Source: Bacteroidia bacterium (GTDB lineage Bacteria > Bacteroidota > Bacteroidia > Cytophagales > Flammeovirgaceae). Taken from it: a stretch of DNA of 64,000 nucleotides. Position 1 is the first letter of the stretch, and each line of letters opens with the position of its first letter. Positions 54,044 to 62,330 of the stretch are shown here, in pieces. A program made the translations under genes and the position numbers. A model generated the notes under the pieces. The model saw only the letters and a program-made list of their open reading frames with translations, searched no databases and was not told the origin of the DNA. Where the stretch lies: assembly GCA_030425505.1 (NCBI GenBank), contig JAUIAB010000005.1, forward strand, positions 61,139-125,138, given 5' to 3'.

Positions 54044-54134
54044 AAACAGACCATGTCTGATTTAAAATTGAGACACACACGAAGCAATGATTAAGATGTG
54101 TACCAAACAAACTAGGCAGGTTACAAACTTTAAA
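54044..54134 (+). repeat. Dispersed leader element, copy C
   Basis: Third copy of the element, starting 10 bases after the porT stop and ending 3 bases before the start codon of the small lipoprotein. It contains CAGAC-CAT-GTCTG (hairpin), TGATTTAAAATTGAGACACA, CGAAGCAATGATTAAGAT, AAACAAACTAGGCAGGT and ACAAACTTTAAA. Inside it a short frame (MSDLKLRHTRSND then stop) overlaps a second frame starting at 54087 that runs in phase into the lipoprotein. Confidence 0.85.
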
Positions 54135-54137
54135 CAC

Positions 54138-54368
54138 ATGAAAAAGAGATTAGCAATTTTTTTGATCGGCATTTGTTCTTTTTTACTAGCTAGCTGTTTT
54201 GGTCAACACAATAATGCTCCTAATAAAGGGGTAAACTTGGATAGTGAAAGAGTATATGGTAATCGAGGGGGAGAGCCAAAACAGTTGCAAAATAAGTATC
54301 CTGAAGATAAAGACGGTAAGATGCTAGAACGAGCAAATAAGCTCAGAGAAAAGCTTTTTCCTGCATAA
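54138..54368 (+). CDS. Small lipoprotein
   Basis: A 76-residue protein: a lipoprotein signal MKKRLAIFLIGICSFLLASC with modified Cys20, then a short polar mature part (GVNLDSERVYGNRGGEPKQL and MLERANKLREKLFPA). The frame stays open upstream to an ATG at 54087, but that segment belongs to the conserved leader element and is basic and polar, so the start at 54138, directly before the signal sequence, is chosen. No named family. It lies between the PorT-like gene and rnz. Copies A and B of the same leader precede two other short or exported proteins. Confidence 0.75.
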   Translation: MKKRLAIFLIGICSFLLASCFGQHNNAPNKGVNLDSERVYGNRGGEPKQLQNKYPEDKDGKMLERANKLREKLFPA

Positions 54369-54418
54369 GGGATCTTCTTGTAAGTAGGAGGGATAAAGAT
54401 AATCAGGGTATTTATATT

Positions 54419-55330
54419 TTGTCAAGTTTCAAAGTCACCATACTTGGTTCTGGAGCAGCAGTTCCTTTTAAAGGAAGGCATCTGACTTCCCATCTTGTAA
54501 ATGCTGGAAAGGAGTTCTTTTTAGTAGATTGTGGAGAAGGTACTCAGTTTCAAATTATTAGGTATGGCATTAAATATCATAAAATAAGTAGAATTTTTAT
54601 TTCTCATCTTCATGGTGATCATTTTTATGGTTTGTTTGGGTTATTGTCCACAATGCATCTTAACCATAGAGCTAAAGAACTTCATATTCATGGTCCTAGA
54701 GGCTTAGACGAGGTGATTACTACTTGCTTCAGAAATTCAACAACAGTTCTTAGCTATCCTACATTCTTTCACGAAACTGCTCCTGATAAAGTAGAAACTA
54801 TTTATGATAGTGAGCTGATTGAAGTTAATAGCTTTCCTTTGAAACATAGCATAAACTGCACTGGTTTTGTGTTTAGAGAAAAAAAGAAAAAAAGAAAAAT
54901 AGTACCCGAGAAGCTTCCTCTAAACCTCCCGTACGAGTATTATGAAGATCTGAAAAATGGGAGGGATGTAAACTTTGCAGAGCAAACTGTTTTATCGAGT
55001 GATTGCACCTTGCCTCCAGAAAAAAGTAAATCCTACGCTTTTTGTTCAGATACCAGATTTGACCTTGAAACTGCTAACTACTGTAAGGAAGTAAATTTAA
55101 TTTACCACGAAGCTACTTTTTTGCATAAGCATCTAGACCGAGCAGAAGCCACTTTTCATACTACAGCTAAAGAAGCTGGCATAATCGCAAAAGAAGCTCG
55201 TGCTAAACAGCTAATTATTGGACATTACTCTGCCAGATATGGTGATTTGGATGGTCTTCTTGAGGAAGCAAAAGCAGTGTTTCCAAATACTCTATTAGCT
55301 ATTGAAGGAAAGACTTATTCTGTGGGGTAG
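54419..55330 (+). CDS. rnz: Ribonuclease Z
   Basis: Zinc endonuclease that removes tRNA 3' trailers. This fits the genome, since the one tRNA here lacks an encoded CCA. The 303-residue protein has the metallo-beta-lactamase motif SHLHGDHFYG (His63, His65, Asp67, His68), PLKHSINCTGFVF, SDTRF, HEATF and the C-terminal GHYSARY. The start is TTG at 54419, giving MSSFKVTILGSGAAVP, the conserved N-terminal strand; no ATG is possible there. Confidence 0.95.
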   Translation: MSSFKVTILGSGAAVPFKGRHLTSHLVNAGKEFFLVDCGEGTQFQIIRYGIKYHKISRIFISHLHGDHFYGLFGLLSTMHLNHRAKELHIHGPRGLDEVITTCFRNSTTVLSYPTFFHETAPDKVETIYDSELIEVNSFPLKHSINCTGFVFREKKKKRKIVPEKLPLNLPYEYYEDLKNGRDVNFAEQTVLSSDCTLPPEKSKSYAFCSDTRFDLETANYCKEVNLIYHEATFLHKHLDRAEATFHTTAKEAGIIAKEARAKQLIIGHYSARYGDLDGLLEEAKAVFPNTLLAIEGKTYSVG

Positions 55331-55349
55331 GTATCTGAGTAAAAGATCT

Positions 55350-55368
55350 GTTTCCTACATAAGGAAAC
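55350..55368. terminator. Possible terminator hairpin between rnz and the amidase gene
   Basis: GTTTCCT, loop ACATA, AGGAAAC: a perfect 7-pair stem between two convergent genes, touching the last base of the amidase stop codon. There is no strong T run on either side, so it would be a weak terminator at best. Confidence 0.4.
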
Positions 55369-56321
55369 TACTTCACTTTAACCACAAAAGCATCTTTAAA
55401 TCCTTTTTTCCTATAAACAATGGCTAATTGCTCGGCAGATCTTTTGTCATACTCTCTACCTGTATAATAGATGTAATACGTTTTTCCATCTTTATTTTTT
55501 CCTTGTACCTCTTCCACTCTTGTTTTTAGTCTTTTAAACTGATGGTGTTGTAAGTTTACCTTCTTAAAAGAAGACATCAGCTGTACTTTAAAAACGGTTG
55601 ATCGTGTTGTCTTAGGAGGTTTTTTCTTTGTAGAAACATAATTTCTGAAAGCTCTAAAAATAGCAGAAGCAATAATATCCTGACCGTATTCTGAGTTTAA
55701 ATACTTTTCCTCTTCTGGGTTACTCATATAACCACACTCTATTAAAACCCCTGGCATGGTGGTATACTGTAAAACTTGGTAATTATAACCTCTATCTCTT
55801 CTATCTCTTATACCTCTATTCTTTCTTCCAGCTCTATTGGAAAACTGCTTTTCGAGTTCCAGAGCCAGTTCCTTACTTGTTTTAAACTTGTGATTCTGAA
55901 TATGAATTTCAGTACCAGTTACAGATCTAATTGGTAAGGAGTTGCAATGAATACTTATAAAGTAGTCTGCATTGCTTTTATTAGCAAATAAAACTCTATT
56001 GTCTAATGAAACTTTCTTGTCTTCTTTTCTGGTATATAATACAGTACAGTTTTTTACCCTTTCTTCTATATACTTTCCTACTTTTAATGCTATTGCCAAG
56101 TTTAGATCTTTCTCGTGTTTGTATTTTTTTAAGCTTCTAACGTTGCCAGGATCTTTCCCTCCATGACCTGCATCAATAACTACTTTAATTGGATAAAGCG
56201 CTGAAACTACTACTATGCTGTCATTAGATTGAGCTAATACACTATTTTGGGTGAAAAAGCAGGAGGCTACTAGTAAAAAAGCTAAAAAATTTATTTGTAA
56301 GCTCTTTTTTTGCTTCATCAT
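55368..56321 (-). CDS. N-acetylmuramoyl-L-alanine amidase with C-terminal SPOR-like region
   Basis: Zinc amidase that cleaves the peptide from MurNAc during cell separation. The 317-residue protein has a signal peptide (cleavage after VLAQS near residue 32) and the Amidase_3 domain: VVIDAGHGGKDPG with the first zinc His, EKDLNLAIAL with the zinc Glu, ISIHCNSLP with the second His, TGTEIHI and LIECGYMSNPEEEKYL with the catalytic Glu. The last about 75 residues (VFKVQLMSSFKKVN to KKGFKDAFVVKVK) look like a SPOR domain, which would bind denuded septal glycan. Monocistronic; convergent with rnz. Confidence 0.93.
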   Translation of the reverse strand: MMKQKKSLQINFLAFLLVASCFFTQNSVLAQSNDSIVVVSALYPIKVVIDAGHGGKDPGNVRSLKKYKHEKDLNLAIALKVGKYIEERVKNCTVLYTRKEDKKVSLDNRVLFANKSNADYFISIHCNSLPIRSVTGTEIHIQNHKFKTSKELALELEKQFSNRAGRKNRGIRDRRDRGYNYQVLQYTTMPGVLIECGYMSNPEEEKYLNSEYGQDIIASAIFRAFRNYVSTKKKPPKTTRSTVFKVQLMSSFKKVNLQHHQFKRLKTRVEEVQGKNKDGKTYYIYYTGREYDKRSAEQLAIVYRKKGFKDAFVVKVK

Positions 56322-56485
56322 AAATAGTCAGAGAAAAGAAACTCTGTTAATTACAGATACTTGTATAAATTCATCCATTAACTTCACAAAAAAACCACAT
56401 TTACTTCTGATAAATAGATGAACACTAATTTACCTTGTGAAACTATTTCATAGATTATATGTAAGTTAATTAATATTAAAACTAA

Positions 56486-57427
56486 TTACCAATCGTTATT
56501 TTTATCTTTTTCCTCTTTTTCAAAAGGGAATAAGCCTTCTATTACAGAGTCCTCATTCTTTTTGTTCTTCTTTTTCCTTTTTCTCTTTTTCTTATCACTA
56601 AGGTCTTCTTCTTTACTGGAGTCTACACTAGCAGAATCTTGATTATCCAGCATTTCTTCAAAAATTCTATATTGATTTTCGTATATGAGAGAATCCTGGT
56701 TTAACTCAATATCATTTTTCTTTGGCTTCCAAAATTGCCACCAATGTTTTCTGCTATTATTATCTTCTTCTAAGCCCTCTTTATCTTCTGGGGAAGGTAT
56801 TTTCGGTTTCCAAAACTGCCACCAATGAGATCTGTAGTCCTGAACGGTATCTCTGAAAATAGCAGCATCTTCTATTTGCTTATTCTCTTCTTCCACTAAA
56901 GATTTATACTTAAGGTTATACCAAAACTGCTCAAAAGTCTCTGGCTTCTCTACAAGGCTCGAGTCACTTTCAATAGCTATATCACTGCTTATACTATCTG
57001 TTTCTTCGTACAAGAGAGCTAAATCATCAATGCCTATTTCTAAAATTTCAACACTATCAATTAATGGTGCGAGAGAGTCTACAGGTAGGGGAGGTCTTAC
57101 TTCATTCCATATAGCTCTTTGGAAGCTTTTACTCATCCCAAAAAGATCATGATAAATATTTACCTTAAATCTCCGATTAACATCTATGTGATAAGGAATA
57201 AGCTTTTTTTTCGATTTAGCTAGACCGTACCATGTTTTGTCATAGCTTTGGAATAAGCCATTATTTTTTGGTAAGCTATCTATTTCATTGAAATAAGAGA
57301 AAAAGTCTTCCGCCTGACCTGGGTAAATAAGAAAAGCACTTTGATAGGCAGGGCATATCCGTTTACTACAGTTGGTTAAACTTGATAGTAATAAAATAAT
57401 AAGACCATATCGTAATAGACGGTTCAC
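56486..57427 (-). CDS. Lipoprotein with two HWWQFWKPK repeats
   Basis: A 313-residue predicted lipoprotein (SSLTNC, Cys20) with an adjacent CPAYQSAFLI motif that I recall as common to a Cytophagales family of unknown function. The middle is acidic. Residues 201-209 and 228-236 are exact copies of HWWQFWKPK, each followed by an acidic linker. The tail is Lys-rich (KKKRKRKKKNKKNED) and ends acidic. The Trp-rich repeats might insert in a membrane or bind glycan, but that is a guess. Transcribed alone; 164 bases separate it from the amidase gene. Confidence 0.75.
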   Translation of the reverse strand: MNRLLRYGLIILLLSSLTNCSKRICPAYQSAFLIYPGQAEDFFSYFNEIDSLPKNNGLFQSYDKTWYGLAKSKKKLIPYHIDVNRRFKVNIYHDLFGMSKSFQRAIWNEVRPPLPVDSLAPLIDSVEILEIGIDDLALLYEETDSISSDIAIESDSSLVEKPETFEQFWYNLKYKSLVEEENKQIEDAAIFRDTVQDYRSHWWQFWKPKIPSPEDKEGLEEDNNSRKHWWQFWKPKKNDIELNQDSLIYENQYRIFEEMLDNQDSASVDSSKEEDLSDKKKRKRKKKNKKNEDSVIEGLFPFEKEEKDKNNDW

Positions 57428-57569
57428 TTCTGGTTATTCTGCAATTATAACTCCAAATAGCAGCTAAAATTACCTTTGTAATAAAAACTACATTGGTGTA
57501 AAAGTAAAGTAAATAGTTGAATTTAAATGAGTTATGTGGTTTGTTATTTATTTGTTAACTAAAAAAAAC

Positions 57570-59531
57570 TTAATAAATCACTTGAACAGCACCTTGTTTT
57601 TTAAGAATTTTACCATTCTTAGCAACCCCTCGAAAAATCCATAAGTAAGTTCCTGAGGGTACTTTTTTGCCTCTATAAATACCATTCCAGTACTTTTTAT
57701 CTGATTTTCCAACAAAGACTTTTTCTTCCCAAATATTTAAAACAATCAATTCATAAGAATTGATATTTTTCGTGTAAATTTTTAGGAAATCATTAAGACC
57801 ATCACCATTTGGAGTAAAACCTGTAGGTATAATAGCTAAAACAATTTGATCAAGATCAATAAAATTGGAGTAAACTAGTTCATTATTACTATTTTGAGTT
57901 CTAACTCTAGCTCTGGAATAAGAAAAAAGCACATCTTTCTCTAATGTAAGCCTGTTTTCAGTTGTATTTGACAGCTCCAATAATCTATAATCATTATTAT
58001 TGGGGGCAACTTCTACCTGATAGCTAAGGTTATTAGTAGAATCATAAGGTGTCCAGAATAAGCTTATTTGATTATCACTCTCTGAAAAATCTAAATAAAT
58101 AGGGCAGGTTTTTTTAGGTTTAGAGGTTTTATTACAAAAATCAACACTAGAGATGTTAAAGCAACACTTTTGAGAAGAGTCTAAATTTTGAACTGTATAA
58201 ATACCATTCCTATTGTTAGTAGGAATATCAGCCAAAAGCTCTTCACAATTTTCAACCAAAATACTTTTACTTTCATTTGTTTTAAGCTCCCATGCAATAG
58301 TTAAATTATTTTCTTCATCAAAAGTAGAACCCAGACTTTCTATAGCGTCAAAGTTTTCAGACGTTTCTTTTTTTTGAACTAATACACTATTACTTCTACT
58401 ATAAAACCCTTGTTCTGTAATAGCTAGTACAAAAAAGTTAACCGTATCCTCACAGAAAGTTTCTTCTAGCACTAAGCTAGTATCAGATACAGAGCTAATA
58501 GAATAATTGGCAACGGTTTGACTTTCAGTGCTTTTTCCTACCAATTCGTATTTTTCAAAATCGTTTAATTGATATTTATTCCATGAAAAAACCTGTGTTC
58601 CTTCGTTGTTTTCTGTCGTGCTTAGATAAAGAGACTGCAAAATATTACTTTTTCTAGCGGTGCTACTCTGACAAAAACTCTGTTCACTAATTTCAAAAAA
58701 CAAAATATCCGATGGCTTATTAACGGATGTGGTTATACGTAAAAGATCCTTTTCCAAAGTATCTATCTCTATATTGCTAAGCACATTGGTAATACCTTTA
58801 TTTTCAAAGACTTGAAGTGATGCATTTTGATCTTTGTTAACTTCGAGCTTTACTTCAAAACCTTGTAAACTAGTTCTTTCCAAATAGTGAATCTTAGGTA
58901 AAGGAATCGTTTCCTTCACTGAAATACTCTTTTTATTCTCAAAACAAGAGTGAATAAGATTATCTCCAATACGATTAACAGTAATAGTAAAGTCTCCAGA
59001 ACTAGAGTAGGTATATGTCAACTCACTTTCATCAGTTATCAAAGTATTACCATCTCCGAAGTCCAATAAGAATTTACTGAAGCCAGAATCTTCTGTTTGA
59101 ATATAAATGGATTTGTTTTCACAGGAAAAAGCGTCAAAAACTACTGGTGTAGCTTCTACTACAGTCAAAGCATCTTCAAATTCAACCTTTTGCCCTCCAG
59201 TTTCATTACCAATTAGCTGAGTAATAGAATACGTTCCAGCAATATTGACTCTTATCTCTTCTTGAGGGTTGAATCTACGTTCATCTCCTTCAACTTCAAA
59301 CAATACCTCATCCAGTTCGCTACAACTCTGTAGCGAAAAAGGCTGCCCAGCACAAACGATTACCTGCTCTGGAGCCTCATTCTCCAAACTTATTGTTTTA
59401 CTACTATTACTAACTTTAATGCATTTTTGCTGAGATTTTGCCTCCGGTGCTAGAAAAAAAATAGCCGCACAAATAATGCACAAGTTGCTATAAAAAAGAA
59501 GGTGTTTGTATTGTAAGTAGTTGAAAACCAA
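57570..59531 (-). CDS. Secreted PKD-domain protein with gliding-motility-type (CHU_C, T9SS type B) C-terminal domain
   Basis: A 653-residue exported protein (signal peptide about 1-33, ending SQQ). A PKD-like domain lies around residues 130-195 (LLDFGDGNTLITDES, TYTYSSSGDFTITV). Several fibronectin-like beta domains follow, for example IAWELKTNESKSILVE and ISLFWTPYDSTNNLSYQV. The final about 85 residues are the CHU_C gliding-motility C-terminal domain: IIPTGFTPNGDGLNDFLKIY, YELIVLNIWEEKVFVG, YWNGIYRGKKVPSGTYLW. Type B domains direct export by T9SS and surface attachment. It is probably an adhesin or structural surface protein. Confidence 0.92.
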   Translation of the reverse strand: MVFNYLQYKHLLFYSNLCIICAAIFFLAPEAKSQQKCIKVSNSSKTISLENEAPEQVIVCAGQPFSLQSCSELDEVLFEVEGDERRFNPQEEIRVNIAGTYSITQLIGNETGGQKVEFEDALTVVEATPVVFDAFSCENKSIYIQTEDSGFSKFLLDFGDGNTLITDESELTYTYSSSGDFTITVNRIGDNLIHSCFENKKSISVKETIPLPKIHYLERTSLQGFEVKLEVNKDQNASLQVFENKGITNVLSNIEIDTLEKDLLRITTSVNKPSDILFFEISEQSFCQSSTARKSNILQSLYLSTTENNEGTQVFSWNKYQLNDFEKYELVGKSTESQTVANYSISSVSDTSLVLEETFCEDTVNFFVLAITEQGFYSRSNSVLVQKKETSENFDAIESLGSTFDEENNLTIAWELKTNESKSILVENCEELLADIPTNNRNGIYTVQNLDSSQKCCFNISSVDFCNKTSKPKKTCPIYLDFSESDNQISLFWTPYDSTNNLSYQVEVAPNNNDYRLLELSNTTENRLTLEKDVLFSYSRARVRTQNSNNELVYSNFIDLDQIVLAIIPTGFTPNGDGLNDFLKIYTKNINSYELIVLNIWEEKVFVGKSDKKYWNGIYRGKKVPSGTYLWIFRGVAKNGKILKKQGAVQVIY

Positions 59532-59661
59532 TATTACACTATTTTATTTTGCAAAATAAACTATCAATCTTAATGTAATATCTATATTTTTGCTTTAAGC
59601 AATTTATTTTGCAATAATTACAAACTAAGAAGCCTAAACCCAAACCGATTATTCATAAGAT

Positions 59662-60738
59662 ATGATCAACAATTACAAAATATCTTTTCAAAGTCTTTTT
59701 CTAGTAATTCTATTTCTATCTATATATGGTTGTTCTTCTAGCGAAGACAAACGACTACTACCTTCTGCCAAGGGTGCTAACGGAGAAGTGATAGTAGTAA
59801 TGGATGATAAACTGTGGAATGAAGACTTGGGAAAATCAGTAAAAGCAGCTCTTGAATACCCTGTACTAGGAGTGTTAAAAAAAGAACCTTCTTTCACTAT
59901 AAGACATATCAAACCTTTTGATTTTAAAGGACTATTAAAGGAGCATAAAAACCTTGTAGTAGTAACCACATTTGATTTAGAATCCCCAGGAAACCTCTTA
60001 CTTCAAGAAAGCTTTACAGGCTCTAGTGTGGAAAAAATAAAAAGTGATAATGACATTTTTTATAAGGTAGATAGAGATGTATATGCCAAAGGGCAAATAG
60101 CAATTCAGCTTTTCAGTAACAAGAGAAAAACGCTAACCAACAAAATAGATGATAATGCAAGCCTAATCCGAAAAATTCTGGATAAAGAAGAAATGGAAAG
60201 GCACTTTATGGCATTTAACGATAGGCTGGCAGATCCAGAGTTTTCTAAAAAACTATTTGACAAGCACTCCTTTTCTTTCGCCTTATTGAAGGGGTATCAG
60301 ACCGTGATGGATACTACGGACTTTTTGTGGCTAAGACATCCTGAGGCTAAAGTAGATAAGAACCTGTTTTTTGCTCGTAGAAGCTATGAATCAGAAAGCC
60401 AATTTGCATTATCAAATGTTCTGAGTTGGAGAGATGAGCTTGGGAAAAACTACCTTTTTGACCCAGATGATAAAACAAAATATGTAATCACAGAAATGCT
60501 GGAGCCTCCAGCAGAAAAAGAAGTTAGCTTTCAAAACAAATATGCTAAAGAAATAAGGGGAATTTGGAAAATAAAAAACGCCTTTACTGGAGGGTCTTTC
60601 GTTAGCTATATTTTTGTAGATACAGATACTCAAACCTTGTATTACATTGAAGGCTTCGTAAACGCTCCTGGAAAAGATAAAAGAGAAATAATCAGAGAGC
60701 TTAGCGCTATTCTAAATACCTTCCAGGTATTAGACTAA
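59662..60738 (+). CDS. DUF4837 family lipoprotein
   Basis: A 358-residue lipoprotein (SIYGC, Cys24) of the DUF4837 family, found widely in Bacteroidota with no known function. The family features seen are GANGEVIVVMDDKLW after the signal, ALEYPVLGVLKKEPSF, RHIKPFDFKGLL near 82-95, and the later FLWLRHPEAK and IRGIWKIKNAFTGGSFVSY. Its last 4 bases overlap the convergent mce gene. A TATTTTTG sequence fitting the -7 consensus lies about 55 bases upstream, without a -33 box. Confidence 0.88.
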   Translation: MINNYKISFQSLFLVILFLSIYGCSSSEDKRLLPSAKGANGEVIVVMDDKLWNEDLGKSVKAALEYPVLGVLKKEPSFTIRHIKPFDFKGLLKEHKNLVVVTTFDLESPGNLLLQESFTGSSVEKIKSDNDIFYKVDRDVYAKGQIAIQLFSNKRKTLTNKIDDNASLIRKILDKEEMERHFMAFNDRLADPEFSKKLFDKHSFSFALLKGYQTVMDTTDFLWLRHPEAKVDKNLFFARRSYESESQFALSNVLSWRDELGKNYLFDPDDKTKYVITEMLEPPAEKEVSFQNKYAKEIRGIWKIKNAFTGGSFVSYIFVDTDTQTLYYIEGFVNAPGKDKREIIRELSAILNTFQVLD

Positions 60739-61151
60739 CCTTTTTTGCGAGGTTGACAAAGCTCTGTCAGTACACCAAAAGTAGATTTGGGGTGGATAAA
60801 CGCAATATCCATGTTCTCTGCACCCTTTCTTGGCTTCTTATCTATTAGGTTCACCTCTTTGCTTTCCAGATCTTTCAAATTCTCTTCTAAGTTGTTGGTA
60901 GCGAATGCGATGTGGTGTATACCTTCGCCTCTTTTTTCGATAAATTTGGCGATTGGACTGCCAGGATCAGTGGCTTCCAGTAGCTCTATTTTCACTTCTC
61001 CTACTTTGAAAAACGCCGTCACCACCTTTTGATCTTTTACCTCCTCTTTCTTGTAGCACTTCACGCCAATTATTTTTTCATAATAGCTGATGGCAGTTTC
61101 TAAATCTTTAACAGCAATTCCAATATGCTCGATGTGTGATGGGTTTATCAT
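60735..61151 (-). CDS. mce: Methylmalonyl-CoA epimerase
   Basis: Interconverts (R)- and (S)-methylmalonyl-CoA, linking propionyl-CoA and succinyl-CoA. The 138-residue vicinal-oxygen-chelate protein has HIGIAVKDL with metal His9, GEGIHHIAFA with His80, and LTELCQP with metal Glu130. Length and motif order match the family. Methylmalonyl-CoA mutase is not in the window. The end overlaps the DUF4837 gene by 4 bases. Its upstream region is the GC-rich block described at 61190-61311. Confidence 0.94.
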   Translation of the reverse strand: MINPSHIEHIGIAVKDLETAISYYEKIIGVKCYKKEEVKDQKVVTAFFKVGEVKIELLEATDPGSPIAKFIEKRGEGIHHIAFATNNLEENLKDLESKEVNLIDKKPRKGAENMDIAFIHPKSTFGVLTELCQPRKKG

Positions 61152-61189
61152 GATACAATCATTTTTTGTAAAATATTCATAGTTCTATT

Positions 61190-61311
61190 TTTAAAAAGGG
61201 CATCCTCCCTCAAGCTCTTCCCGGCGAGTCAAGCCTGCCACGCTGCAATTCCACATCGGTCTTGCCTTTCGCCTCTTTGCCAAGGATGCTCATCATGCTA
61301 AAAGCATGATC
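61190..61311. repeat. GC-rich intergenic block with hairpin, possibly a dispersed repeat
   Basis: About 120 bases of clearly higher GC than their surroundings, ending in a perfect hairpin TCATGCT-AAA-AGCATGA (61293-61309). One plus-strand frame reads LQFHIGLAFRLFAKD, a kind of translation I associate with non-coding repeats in Bacteroidota rather than with a gene. It lies between mce and a truncated AraC-type gene, as expected for an inserted or leftover element. Confidence 0.4.
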
Positions 61312-61314
61312 TAA

Positions 61315-61734
61315 AATTATGCAAAATTTAAAAACGATAATGTAAAAACCCTTAATAATAGCGAAGTCCCTGAGCATTTGGCAAAAGAAATCTTAATAGC
61401 TCTGAATAAGTTTGAGGAGTCCAATAGGTTTGTTCGAAAAAAATACACTCTAAATATGCTTGCCAAAGAGATCAATACGAACAGTACCTACCTATCTAAA
61501 GTCATTAACATGACAAAGGAAACCAGTTTTGTTCATTATTTGAACGATTTGAGAGTTGATTTTGCTATCAATAAACTATCTTCTAATAAGCAGTTTAGGA
61601 TGTATACTATAAAAGCGATTGCAGAGAGTGTAGGCTTCAATACAGCACAATCTTTTTCCAATGCTTTTTCCAAAAAGACGGGAATTTACCCTTCTTATTT
61701 CATAAAACAGCTAAATAGTGAAAATTCTTTTTAA
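61315..61734 (+). pseudogene. 5'-truncated AraC-family regulator (DNA-binding domain remnant)
   Basis: From 61315 the frame reads NYAKFKNDNVKTLNNSEVPE and continues into the C-terminal AraC domain: LNMLAKEINTNSTYLSKVIN (first helix-turn-helix), then IKAIAESVGFNTAQSFSNAF (second) and KKTGIYPSYF. In related Bacteroidota regulators this domain follows TPR repeats and a transmembrane helix; here everything before VPEHLAKEI is missing and an in-frame stop lies at 61312-61314. A TTG at 61378 could give a 118-residue protein, but the homology already starts before it. It is most likely a decayed gene, possibly disrupted by the adjacent GC-rich block. Confidence 0.75.
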
Positions 61735-61884
61735 GTACCTGTTAATCATTTATATAAATATATCTAGCTTTAACTAAAAAATCAGTTTTTTCATCACGGC
61801 TAATTGCTATGAAACAAAAGCTAATTCCAGCTATCAAAAAGCCTTTGTAAGTTATTTTCTGTAGCATATGCCTCTTAATTGTAA

Positions 61885-62319
61885 TTACAACTCTTCAGCG
61901 TTTTTATAATCCTCTTCGGTTAGAATAAAGCGATATAGCTCATCACTTTCTTTAAAATAAGAAGAATCACTTAATAAGTTTTTAGCAGTTGATGGAATGC
62001 TTTTAACTTGATCTTTTTTATAATAATAAATTTGCCTTCGATCATTTTTGTTGAAAGTTATTATGATAGAATCAGTATGGAAAGCAGATGAAGCACTTAT
62101 AATTCTTCCCATACCATCATCTGATGCCATGCCTTCTGAAAGAACTCCTTTCCCACTAATACTATCACCATACAAATAACGACTGTATTCATAAAAACCA
62201 ACTTGGATTTCATGCACCGTATTATTTTCAATAATATATTTTCTATTTGTTCTTTTTCCAAAGTCACAACAACAACTTTGAATAAATACAAAAAACAGAA
62301 ATGCAGTCAGTAATCTCAT
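61885..62319 (-). CDS. Small lipoprotein, hypothetical
   Basis: A 144-residue predicted lipoprotein: short signal MRLLTAFLFFVFIQSCCCDF with the modified Cys at position 16 and two further Cys behind it. The mature part looks beta-rich (HEIQVGFYEYSRYLYGD, DSIIITFNKNDRRQIYYYK, YRFILTEEDYKNAEEL). No named family recognised. It starts 11 bases after the end of the upstream metalloprotease-like gene and is probably co-transcribed with it. Confidence 0.7.
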   Translation of the reverse strand: MRLLTAFLFFVFIQSCCCDFGKRTNRKYIIENNTVHEIQVGFYEYSRYLYGDSISGKGVLSEGMASDDGMGRIISASSAFHTDSIIITFNKNDRRQIYYYKKDQVKSIPSTAKNLLSDSSYFKESDELYRFILTEEDYKNAEEL

Positions 62320-62330
62320 AACCTAAGTAT

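Noticed and set aside
54087..54137. Upstream start giving a 17-residue longer lipoprotein
   Set aside because: The extra segment belongs to the dispersed leader element and would sit before a normal lipoprotein signal; ATG 54138 is the natural start.
61378..61734. Intact small AraC-type regulator starting at TTG
   Set aside because: Homology continues upstream of the TTG to an in-frame stop, so this is better read as a remnant of a longer gene.
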